Shown piece after piece: positions 1 to 6,767 of a DNA stretch of 8,812 bases. The stretch is from positions 1-8,812 of the forward strand of contig WFPR01000101.1 in NCBI GenBank assembly GCA_015487455.1. The letters run 5' to 3'. The position numbers and the translations under genes were made by a program. Each line of letters starts with the position of its first letter. Position 1 is the first letter of the stretch. The notes beneath the pieces were generated by a model that was not told the DNA's origin, did not search any database, and saw only the letters and a list, made by a program, of their open reading frames with translations. The stretch comes from Candidatus Bipolaricaulota bacterium. GTDB lineage: Bacteria; Bipolaricaulota; Bipolaricaulia; RBG-16-55-9.

Positions 1-32
1 CTCCGCCCCCGCCCCCGGGCGCCCCACGGTGG

Positions 33-38
33 TACAAT
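33..38 (+). promoter_or_regulatory. Putative -10 element of the cobalamin cassette
   Basis: TACAAT matches the sigma-70 -10 consensus at 5 of 6 positions and lies in otherwise extremely GC-rich DNA. It would place transcription start near position 45, just downstream of the GTG at 29 and upstream of both ATG candidates (56 and 74). No convincing -35 hexamer is visible about 17 bp upstream, where the DNA is nearly all G and C. The short leader leaves no room for a cobalamin riboswitch. Confidence 0.5.
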
Positions 39-73
39 GGAGCGCGATCGGGATCATGAAGGTGGAAACGCCC

Positions 74-994
74 ATGCGGATCGTGTCGCTGCTGCCGAGC
101 GCGACGGAGATCGTCTGCGCGCTGGGGCTCCGTGACCGCCTCGTGGGGGTCTCGCACGACTGCGACTGGCCCCCCGGCCTCCGCGACGAGGTGGCGGTCG
201 TCACCCAGGCGGCCGTCCACGAGGGGATGAGCAGCCTCGAGATCGACCAGACCGTGAAGGCGCTGACGGCCCAAGGGCTCAGCGTCTACGAGCTGGACGT
301 CGAGAAGCTCCAGAGCTTGAAGCCCGATCTGATCCTGACGCAGGCGCTCTGCGAGGTCTGCGCCCCCTCGTATGAGGCCGTCGAGCGCGCGGTGCGGGTC
401 CTGGGCGAGAAGCCCTTGATCGTGTCCCTCGAGCCGCGCACCCTCGACGAGGTGTTCGAGACGATCCGGGCCGTGGGGGAGGCCACGGGCGCGCTCGAGC
501 GGGCCGAACGCCTCATAAGCGCGCTGCGGGCGCGGGTCGAGCGGGTCCGCGAGCGCACGGACGCCCTCACGCTGGAGGAGCGCCCCCGCGTGCTGGCGCT
601 CGAGTGGCTCGACCCGCTCTACGTGGGCGGCCACTGGGTGCCCGAGCTGATCGAGCTGGCGGGCGGCGAGCCCCCCAACCCCGCGGGCGAGCCCTCCTAC
701 GAGATCGACTGGCCCGACGTCGAGCGCTTCAACCCCGACGTGATCGTGCTCATGCCCTGCGGCTTCTCCGTCGAGCGCGCCCTCGAAGAGCTGGACGTGC
801 TGCGCGACTACGAGGGCTGGGAGGAGCTGCGCGCGGTGAAGAACGGCGAAGTCTATTTAACCCACGGCTCGTACTACTTCAACCGGCCGGGGCCGCGGCT
901 GGTCACCGGGCTCGAGATCTTGGCCAAAATCCTGCACCCCGAGCGCTTTCGGGACGTCAAGATCCCGAAGGGCTCGCTGCGGAGGGTCCCGTGA
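74..994 (+). CDS. BtuF-like cobalamin/metal-receptor protein without signal peptide
   Basis: This 306-residue protein belongs to the helical-backbone metal-receptor (BtuF/FepB-type periplasmic-binding) superfamily, in the subgroup usually annotated as cobalamin-binding. It opens directly with the first beta strand (RIVSLLPSATEIVCALG, residues 2-18). Further motifs are SHDCDWPP at 27-34, TQALCEVCAP at 89-98, a long linking helix around 140-165, LMPCGF at 226-231 and NRPGPRLVTGLEILA at 270-284. His28, Cys30, Cys93, Cys96 and Cys229 are striking for this fold. There is no hydrophobic signal sequence or lipobox, and no BtuC or BtuD gene in the window, so it may act in the cytosol. The ATG at 74 is chosen because AAGGTGG at 59-65 lies 8 bp before it and homologues begin at the same strand; ATG 56 and GTG 29 are in-frame alternatives. 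It overlaps the adenosyltransferase gene, so cobalamin is the likely ligand, although the family also binds other metal chelates. Confidence 0.85.
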   Translation: MRIVSLLPSATEIVCALGLRDRLVGVSHDCDWPPGLRDEVAVVTQAAVHEGMSSLEIDQTVKALTAQGLSVYELDVEKLQSLKPDLILTQALCEVCAPSYEAVERAVRVLGEKPLIVSLEPRTLDEVFETIRAVGEATGALERAERLISALRARVERVRERTDALTLEERPRVLALEWLDPLYVGGHWVPELIELAGGEPPNPAGEPSYEIDWPDVERFNPDVIVLMPCGFSVERALEELDVLRDYEGWEELRAVKNGEVYLTHGSYYFNRPGPRLVTGLEILAKILHPERFRDVKIPKGSLRRVP

Positions 995-1551
995 CGGCGA
1001 AGATTTACACAAAAGCGGGCGACCGAGGCGAGACGGGGCTCCTGGGGGAAGGCCGGGTCAGCAAGGCCTCGCCGCGCATCGAGGCGTACGGCACGGTGGA
1101 CGAGCTGAACGCGGCGCTGGGCGTCGTGGCCGCTGTGACCCAACTCCCCGAGGACGACGAGTTAAGAACCCACATCGAGGAGATTCAAAACGAGCTGCAC
1201 ACCCTCTGCGCCGACCTGGCCGCGCCCGACCTCCGCGATAAAAGAATCCCCCGGATTCACAAGGCACACGTCGAGCGGCTGGAGCGCCTGTGCGACGCGC
1301 TGAGCGAGGAGCTGCCCGAGCTGCGGAGCTTCGTGCTGCCGGGGGGCTCGATCGCGGGCGCGCTGCTCCACTGGGCGCGGACCGTCTGCCGCCGGGCCGA
1401 GCGCCGCGTGGTCGCCCTCGCGGAGCGGGAACCCCAGGCCGTCAACCCCGAGGCCCTGCGCTACTTGAACAGACTATCTGATCTGCTGTTCTTGCTGGCC
1501 CGCTGGGCCAACCGCCGCGCGGGCGTCGCCGAGAAGGCCCCGCGCTACTGA
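991..1551 (+). CDS. Cob(I)alamin adenosyltransferase, PduO type
   Basis: The enzyme moves the 5'-deoxyadenosyl group of ATP onto cob(I)alamin to make adenosylcobalamin, in the cytoplasm. The 186-residue product has the family signatures in order: the ATP-binding N-terminus TKAGDRGETGLL (7-18), GTVDELNA (34-41), FVLPGGS (114-120), the arginine-rich helix CRRAER (133-138) and YLNRLSDLLFLLARWAN (158-174). Its length is typical of a single-domain PduO-type enzyme. The GTG start overlaps the upstream stop as GTGA, with GGAGGG at 981-986 lying 4 bp before it, so the two genes are very probably translationally coupled. No adenosylcobalamin-dependent enzyme is visible nearby, so the consumer of the cofactor lies outside the window. 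The family call is firm; the exact subtype name (PduO, CobO2, MMAB-like) is not resolved. Confidence 0.93.
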   Translation: MTAKIYTKAGDRGETGLLGEGRVSKASPRIEAYGTVDELNAALGVVAAVTQLPEDDELRTHIEEIQNELHTLCADLAAPDLRDKRIPRIHKAHVERLERLCDALSEELPELRSFVLPGGSIAGALLHWARTVCRRAERRVVALAEREPQAVNPEALRYLNRLSDLLFLLARWANRRAGVAEKAPRY

Positions 1552-1683
1552 GCTGAACCAACCGACGCCGGGGCCCGAGGCCAGCGGGGAGGGTGGCAGG
1601 AGGCTGGCGAGCCTAAATTGAATTGTGTACCCTTTACTCTGATTAGGGCCTCGGAGCCCACCATCGCGAAGGGAGGCGGAACC
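1552..1683 (+). promoter_or_regulatory. Intergenic region with a likely promoter for the SQR-DUF1641 pair
   Basis: These 132 bp separate the adenosyltransferase from the flavoprotein gene. The first half is GC-rich and ends in a small hairpin, AGGCT-GGCG-AGCCT (1601-1614), without a T-run. A sharp AT-rich island follows at 1614-1646. It contains TTGAAT (1618-1623), a -35 candidate, and TACTCT (1635-1640) or GATTAG (1641-1646) as -10 candidates; GATTAG has the 17-bp spacing but matches poorly. CCTAA (1613-1617, sharing the hairpin's right arm) and TTAGG (1643-1647) form an inverted repeat flanking this island and could be an operator. The SD GGGAGG at 1671-1676 serves the downstream start. Promoter presence is inferred from base composition; the exact hexamers are uncertain. 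Confidence 0.4.
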
Positions 1684-2847
1684 ATGGGCGCCAAGGTGCT
1701 CATCCTGGGCGGGGGGAGCGGCGGCCTGGTCGCGGCCAACAAGCTGGCCAAGGCCCTCCGCCTCGACCGCGGGAGCGACCACGAGGTCACGCTGGTCGAT
1801 CGCAGCCCGTATCACTACTTCATGCCCTCGTTCCCCTGGGTGGCGCTGGGCTTCAAGGAGCCCGAGGAGGTCCGGCGCCCCCTCAAAAACCTCGAGAAGA
1901 AGGGCGTACACGTCGTCCAAGGGGAGGTCAAGGAGCTGCTCTTGGACGACAAAAGGGTGCGGGTGGACGACCGCGAGCTGCCCTACGACTTCCTGATCGT
2001 CTCGCTGGGGGCGGAGGTCAAGCCCGACCTCATGCCCGGCTTCGAGGCGGCCCACCACCCCTGGACGATCGAGGCGGCTCTTAAGATGCGCGAGGCCGTT
2101 AGGCGCTTCCGGGGCGGGCGGATCGTGATCGGGGTCTCGGGGCCGTACTACCGCTGTCCGCCCGCGCCCTACGAGGTCGCGGGCCAGATCGACTTCGCCC
2201 TGCAGGCCCGCGGCCTGCGCGATCGGACGGAGATCGTCGTCGCCCACGTGCACTCCAAGCCCCTCTCGGCCATGGGCCCCGCGATCAGCCACGTCGTCTC
2301 CGAGATCCTGGAGGGCAAAGGGGTCAAATTCGAGGGGAACTTCAACCCCACGGCGATCGACCCCGAGCGCCGGGTCCTCAAGGGCGACGACGGGCGCGAG
2401 GTCCCCTTCGATCTCCTGATCATGGTCCCACCGCACAAGCCCAGCGCCGTCGCCCGCTGCCTCGAGCCCCTGAGCCCCCAGGGCTTCCCCTTGGTCGACC
2501 CCAAGACGTTCCGGTGCGTCCGGCACCCCGAGGTGTTCGCCATCGGGGACATGGTCAACCCCGGCATCCACCTCCCGACGGCCGGGGTGGTGGCCCACTT
2601 CCAGGCCGAGTTCGTGGCCAACCAGATCATGGCCGAGCTCAAGGGGGCGTACATCGCCGAGAGCTTCACGCCCGTGGCCCTGTGCATCATGGACTTCGGC
2701 GACGACGCGGTGCTCCCCATGTGCGACTTCACCCCGATCCTCGACCTGAAGGGGCCGCCGAGCTGCGGGGTGCTCGGCCGCGGCAAGGTCGTGCGCTTGA
2801 CGAAGATGGCCTTCGAGGCCCTGTGGTTCTCGCTGTACCTGAGCTAA
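1684..2847 (+). CDS. sqr: Sulfide:quinone oxidoreductase family flavoprotein
   Basis: This 387-residue FAD-dependent oxidoreductase probably oxidises sulfide, or a related sulfur donor, and reduces membrane quinone. It has an N-terminal Rossmann motif (VLILGGGSGGLVAANKLAK, 5-23), an acidic end of the second strand (VTLVDR, 35-40), YHYFMPSFPWVALG (43-56), the second dinucleotide-binding strand RIVIGVSG (146-153), then the cysteine motif YRCPPAPYE (156-164). VFAIGDM (284-290) is the C-terminal FAD-contact motif, followed by LPTAGVVAHFQAE (297-309). Cys158 matches the conserved redox cysteine after the central strand. Other cysteines are 259, 278, 334, 347 and 361; the C-terminal ones are candidates for the partner, but I cannot align them. 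No cysteine is seen where some SQR types carry a third one. The C-terminus (AFEALWFSLYL) is amphipathic and suits membrane attachment. Flavocytochrome-c-type or other quinone-reducing roles remain possible. The start is set by GGGAGG at 1671-1676. Confidence 0.82.
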   Translation: MGAKVLILGGGSGGLVAANKLAKALRLDRGSDHEVTLVDRSPYHYFMPSFPWVALGFKEPEEVRRPLKNLEKKGVHVVQGEVKELLLDDKRVRVDDRELPYDFLIVSLGAEVKPDLMPGFEAAHHPWTIEAALKMREAVRRFRGGRIVIGVSGPYYRCPPAPYEVAGQIDFALQARGLRDRTEIVVAHVHSKPLSAMGPAISHVVSEILEGKGVKFEGNFNPTAIDPERRVLKGDDGREVPFDLLIMVPPHKPSAVARCLEPLSPQGFPLVDPKTFRCVRHPEVFAIGDMVNPGIHLPTAGVVAHFQAEFVANQIMAELKGAYIAESFTPVALCIMDFGDDAVLPMCDFTPILDLKGPPSCGVLGRGKVVRLTKMAFEALWFSLYLS

Positions 2848-2858
2848 AGGAGGTCGCG

Positions 2859-3395
2859 ATGGCGGAAACGAGCGCTCAACTCAAGGCGTTGGAGGACCCG
2901 ACCACCCGCGAGGCCCTGGAGAAGGGCTTGGAGGTCTTAAAGCAGCTGAACGAGGCGGGCCTGTTGGACTTCGCCCGGGAGGCGTCCGGGTTGGCGGGGG
3001 ACTCCCTCTCGTACCTCCTGGACCCGAAGGTGCTCAAGATCTTCTCGAACGTCGCGTACTTTCTGCACCTGCTGGAGCTGCTCGAGCCGACGATGCTCTC
3101 CGTGATGGCCGAGCACTTCGTGCGGGAGCTGAACCGCGAGGTGACGCCCGAGCTCATGAAGGACCCGCCGCGCCTGGGGCCGATGGCCTTCGTGAGGGCC
3201 CTGGGCGACCCCGACGTGCAGAAGGGCCTCGGGTTCTTGTTCGTGTTTTTGAAGGTGCTCGGCCGGGCGTTCGACGGCGCGAGCAAGGAGCTCCTCCCGC
3301 TCGTGGAGGAGGCGGAGACGACCCTAGCGCAGCTCCGCAAGCAGCGCGAGGCGCTGCAGAGGGAACTGCAACAGCAGCGGGGGCGGCAGGCGTAG
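2859..3395 (+). CDS. DUF1641 family protein, SQR partner
   Basis: This 178-residue, alpha-helical, soluble-looking protein has no cysteines. The diagnostic stretch is GDPDVQKGLGFLFVFLKVLGRAF (116-138), which resembles the conserved C-terminal motif of DUF1641. Before it come leucine-rich helices (23-41, and SNVAYFLHLLELLEPTML at 63-80), and residues 147-175 are a charged, glutamine-rich, probably coiled-coil tail. Family members are found next to SQR-type flavoproteins and formate dehydrogenases (YrhD/YjgD of Bacillus subtilis, from memory), but no biochemical activity is known to me. The start lies 11 bp after the flavoprotein stop, behind AAGGAGGT at 2847-2854, one of the best SDs in the window, so it is likely made in at least equal amounts. 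I infer an accessory or assembly subunit for the flavoprotein. Confidence 0.78.
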   Translation: MAETSAQLKALEDPTTREALEKGLEVLKQLNEAGLLDFAREASGLAGDSLSYLLDPKVLKIFSNVAYFLHLLELLEPTMLSVMAEHFVRELNREVTPELMKDPPRLGPMAFVRALGDPDVQKGLGFLFVFLKVLGRAFDGASKELLPLVEEAETTLAQLRKQREALQRELQQQRGRQA

Positions 3396-3403
3396 CGAAA
3401 GCC

Positions 3404-3892
3404 TCACCCCCAGCGGTGATACGCGGGGTGGCCCGGACCCACGGCCACGAACGTCCCCCGGAACGTGGCCGTCGTCTCGCCGTGGGCGATCAGCTCCGAC
3501 TCGACGACGGCCTTCCTGTCCGACAGCTCCACGACGCGGGCCACGATCCGGATGGGCCGATCCGTGGGCGTGGGCTTTAAAAACCTCACGCAGTAGTCGG
3601 CCGTCACGGTCGCGGGGACGCGATCGAGGCCCTGCTGGCGCATCAGGTGCCACGCGGCGGCCCAGTTCGAGTGGCAGTCGAACAGCGTCCCGATGATCCC
3701 GCCGTTCAAGGCGCCCGGGTACGCCTCGTGGTGGGGCTCCGGCCGCCACTCCGTGACCACCGTCCCGTCGTCCCGGGGGAAGCTCTTGATGTGCAGGCCC
3801 TTCGGGTTGGCCGGGCCGCAGCCAAAACACGTGCTGTTCGGCGCGTACGTCTCCTGCAGGCTCCTCTCAAGCGTCGTCCGTCCCTCGCTCAT
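3404..3892 (-). CDS. PaaI-type hotdog-fold thioesterase
   Basis: This 162-residue single-domain hotdog protein probably hydrolyses an acyl-CoA thioester in the cytoplasm. TCFGCGPANPKGLHI (21-35) is a cysteine-bearing N-terminal signature of one PaaI-like subgroup. HEAYPGALNGGIIGTLFDCHSNWAA (55-79) is the hotdog helix, with the Asn-Gly-Gly turn (63-65) and Asp72 as likely active-site residues. TVTADYCVRFLKPTPTDRPIRIVARVVEL (95-123) and ATFRGTFVAV (142-151) are the closing sheet. The ATG at 3892 is chosen because homologues start shortly before the CFGCGP motif and a good promoter lies immediately upstream; the longer in-frame reading to 4102 runs through the tRNA gene. GG at 3895-3896 is too close to the ATG to act as a normal SD. 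Its 3' end converges on the DUF1641 gene with an 8-bp gap. The substrate is unknown. Confidence 0.85.
   Translation of the reverse strand: MSEGRTTLERSLQETYAPNSTCFGCGPANPKGLHIKSFPRDDGTVVTEWRPEPHHEAYPGALNGGIIGTLFDCHSNWAAAWHLMRQQGLDRVPATVTADYCVRFLKPTPTDRPIRIVARVVELSDRKAVVESELIAHGETTATFRGTFVAVGPGHPAYHRWG
3405..3430. terminator. Hairpin between convergent genes, possible bidirectional terminator
   Basis: CACCCC at 3405-3410 pairs with GGGGTG at 3425-3430, and GCG (3413-3415) pairs with CGC (3422-3424) inside it. This leaves a 2-nt bulge and a 6-nt loop. It sits in the last codons of the thioesterase gene, just past the DUF1641 stop at 3395. There is no real T-run on either side (only CTTT on the minus side), so if it acts it is an atypical or Rho-assisted terminator. 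Part of it may be coding coincidence. Confidence 0.3.
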
Positions 3893-3899
3893 GCCTTTT

Positions 3900-3928
3900 A
3901 AGTTAGATCGAGCCCGGCTGTGGGTCAA
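3900..3928 (-). promoter_or_regulatory. Sigma-70 promoter of the thioesterase gene
   Basis: On the minus strand, TTGACC (3928-3923) and TAACTT (3905-3900) are separated by exactly 17 bp. The predicted transcription start is 3892-3893, at the A of the ATG start codon, so the transcript would have no 5' leader. It stands back to back with the tRNA-Pro promoter; the -35 boxes are 45 bp apart. Confidence 0.72.
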
Positions 3929-3973
3929 GCCGCGTGGCCGCCAGCCCGACGGTTGAGGACGAGCGAAACGCCC

Positions 3974-4002
3974 TTGACGTGCGGCAAACCGGCCGCTACA
4001 CT
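3974..4002 (+). promoter_or_regulatory. Sigma-70 promoter of the tRNA-Pro/dnaX unit
   Basis: TTGACG (3974-3979) and TACACT (3997-4002) are separated by exactly 17 bp and both match consensus well. The predicted transcription start is near 4009, about 11 nt before the mature tRNA 5' end. No other promoter-like sequence is seen between here and the dnaX start, so it probably drives dnaX too. Confidence 0.8.
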
Positions 4003-4019
4003 TGGACGGCCGACGCGAG

Positions 4020-4097
4020 CGGGGAGTGGCGCAGCCTGGTGAGCGCGCCTGCTTTGGGAGCAGGAGGTCACCGGTTCGAATCCGGTCTCCCCGACCA
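4020..4097 (+). tRNA. tRNA-Pro(TGG), CCA encoded
   Basis: A complete cloverleaf can be drawn. The acceptor stem is CGGGGAG (4020-4026) with CTCCCCG (4087-4093). The D arm is GCGC/GCGC (4029-4032 with 4043-4046) and its loop contains GG. The anticodon stem is CCTGC/GCAGG (4048-4052 with 4060-4064), with loop TTTGGGA and anticodon TGG at 4055-4057. The variable loop is 5 nt. The T arm is ACCGG/CCGGT with loop TTCGAAT. The discriminator is A (4094) and CCA (4095-4097) is encoded. C1-G72 and A73 fit bacterial tRNA-Pro. The TGG isoacceptor can, when modified, read most or all proline codons, so this is likely an essential gene. dnaX starts 3 bp after the CCA. The variable-loop region happens to contain AGGAGG (4062-4067). 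Confidence 0.97.
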
Positions 4098-4100
4098 CCC

Positions 4101-5744
<1,644 letters not shown>

Positions 5745-5779
5745 TGGGGCACCCGATCTTGGAGGAGGCGCACGAGACC

Positions 5780-6118
5780 ATGCAGTTTCCGGGCGGCCTG
5801 GGCAACGTGATGAAGAAGATTCGCGAGGCCCAGGAGCTGATGCAGAAGAAGCAGGAGGAGCTGGCCAACTTGAGGGTGGAGGCCAGCGCGGGCGGCGGGA
5901 TGGTGAGGGTCGTGGCCAACGGCCGGGAGGAGATCGTCGACCTCCACATCAGCCGGGAGGTCGTCGACCCCGACGACGTCGAGATGCTCGAGGATTTGAT
6001 CTTAGCGGCGATCAAGGAGGCCCAGCAGAAGGCCAAGGAGGCCGCCCAGCGCGAGATGCAGGAGCTGATGGGCCAGCTGGGGCTCCCCACCCTCCCCGGC
6101 CTCTCGGGGCTCCTCTAG
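5780..6118 (+). CDS. YbaB/EbfC family nucleoid-associated protein
   Basis: This small dimeric DNA-binding protein of 112 residues is typically found between dnaX and recR. It shows an N-terminal helix (GLGNVMKKIREAQELMQKKQEELANLRVE, 6-34), a glycine-rich turn then strand (ASAGGGMVRVVANGREEIVDLHIS, 35-58), DPDDVEMLEDLILAAIKEAQQKAKEAAQREMQEL (63-96) as the C-terminal helix, and a short hydrophobic Gly/Pro/Leu tail. Length and order fit the family. GGAGGAGG at 5761-5768, 11 bp upstream, favours the ATG at 5780. An in-frame ATG at 5744 (TAATG overlap with dnaX) would add 12 residues but has no SD and would precede the start site predicted from the TATAAT. Its role alongside RecR is inferred from conserved gene order. 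Confidence 0.93.
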   Translation: MQFPGGLGNVMKKIREAQELMQKKQEELANLRVEASAGGGMVRVVANGREEIVDLHISREVVDPDDVEMLEDLILAAIKEAQQKAKEAAQREMQELMGQLGLPTLPGLSGLL

Positions 6119-6129
6119 CCTTTCAGCGC

Positions 6130-6158
6130 ACAACGCGACGGAACAACGCGACGCGACG
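6130..6158 (+). repeat. Short direct repeat before recR
   Basis: ACAACGCGACG occurs at 6130-6140 and again at 6143-6153 (13-bp period), followed by a further CGACG touching the recR start codon. The 40-bp ybaB-recR gap therefore holds an A/C/G repeat and no SD, unlike most neighbouring genes. Confidence 0.7.
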
Positions 6159-6767
6159 ATGGCGCACTACCCCGACCCCCTAGAGCGGCTGGTCACGGAG
6201 CTGAAGAAGCTCCCCGGCATCGGGCAGCGGACGGCGGAGCGCTTGGCGTTCTTCCTGCTCAACCAGCCCGAGGAGGCCGTCCGGGCGCTGAGCGAGGCGC
6301 TCGTCGAGCTGAAGACGAAGATCCGCCTCTGCGCGGAGTGCTTCAACTTCGCCGAGGGGGAGCGGTGCCCGATCTGCCTCGATCCCAAGCGGGATCGTTC
6401 TATAATCTGCGTGGTGAGCAACCCGCAGGAGCTGTGGAAGATCGAGAAGACGGGCGGCTACCACGGGCTGTATCACGTGCTCGGCGGGCTCCTCTCGCCC
6501 GTCAACGACGTGGGGCCTGAGGATTTGAGGGTTCAGGAACTGCTCCGGCGCCTGGAGCGAGGTGACGTCAAGGAAGTGATCTTAGCGCTCGACCCCACGG
6601 TGGAGGGCGAGCACACCGCGATGTACCTGGCGCGGCGGATCCGGGCGCTGGGGCGGGATCTCAAGCTCACGCGGATCGCGCAGGGCGTCCCCATCGGGCG
6701 CGACCTGGAGACGGCCGACGAGCTGACGCTCAGCCGCGCGCTGGAGGGGCGGGTGACCGTCGAATGA
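6159..6767 (+). CDS. recR: Recombination mediator protein RecR
   Basis: RecR works with RecF and RecO to load RecA onto SSB-coated single-stranded DNA during gap repair. The 202-residue protein has the usual length and full architecture. The helix-hairpin-helix is LERLVTELKKLPGIGQRTAERLAFFLL (8-34), the zinc motif is C58, C61, C70, C73, and a Toprim domain runs from about 82 to 165 (SIICVVSNPQEL, then ILALDPTVEGEHTAMYLARRI). The C-terminal block LTRIAQGVPIGRDLETADELTLSRALEGR corresponds to the conserved wedge. Two positions look unusual from memory: VVS where many RecRs have VVE, and DPTVEGE where NPTVEGE is usual. No SD precedes the ATG at 6159, only a short direct repeat, so translation may depend on reading through from ybaB. 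The stop overlaps the next start as ATGA. Confidence 0.96.
   Translation: MAHYPDPLERLVTELKKLPGIGQRTAERLAFFLLNQPEEAVRALSEALVELKTKIRLCAECFNFAEGERCPICLDPKRDRSIICVVSNPQELWKIEKTGGYHGLYHVLGGLLSPVNDVGPEDLRVQELLRRLERGDVKEVILALDPTVEGEHTAMYLARRIRALGRDLKLTRIAQGVPIGRDLETADELTLSRALEGRVTVE

Noticed and set aside
1..73. Cobalamin riboswitch before the cobalamin cassette
   Set aside because: The predicted leader is about 30 nt, far too short, and no B12-box-like sequence is visible.
604..990. Long 5' extension of the adenosyltransferase frame into the BtuF-like gene
   Set aside because: The extension is an Arg/Ala-rich shadow of the upstream gene. The family starts at TAKIYTKAGDRGETG, and GTG 991 has an SD.
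1474..2598. 374-codon open frame on the minus strand across the SQR gene
   Set aside because: Repetitive charged composition with no recognisable domain; it lies antisense to a flavoprotein with clear motifs. High GC makes such long shadow frames common.
4002..4100. N-terminal extension of dnaX through the tRNA
   Set aside because: The DnaX family begins at the ALYRRWRP motif. The extension is tRNA sequence in frame, and its SD-like AGGAGG lies too far from the ATG.
5990..6600. Shared 11-mer TGATCTTAGCG in ybaB and recR
   Set aside because: Both copies encode Ile-Leu-Ala in hydrophobic strands or helices, and several 11-mer matches are expected by chance in a window this size.
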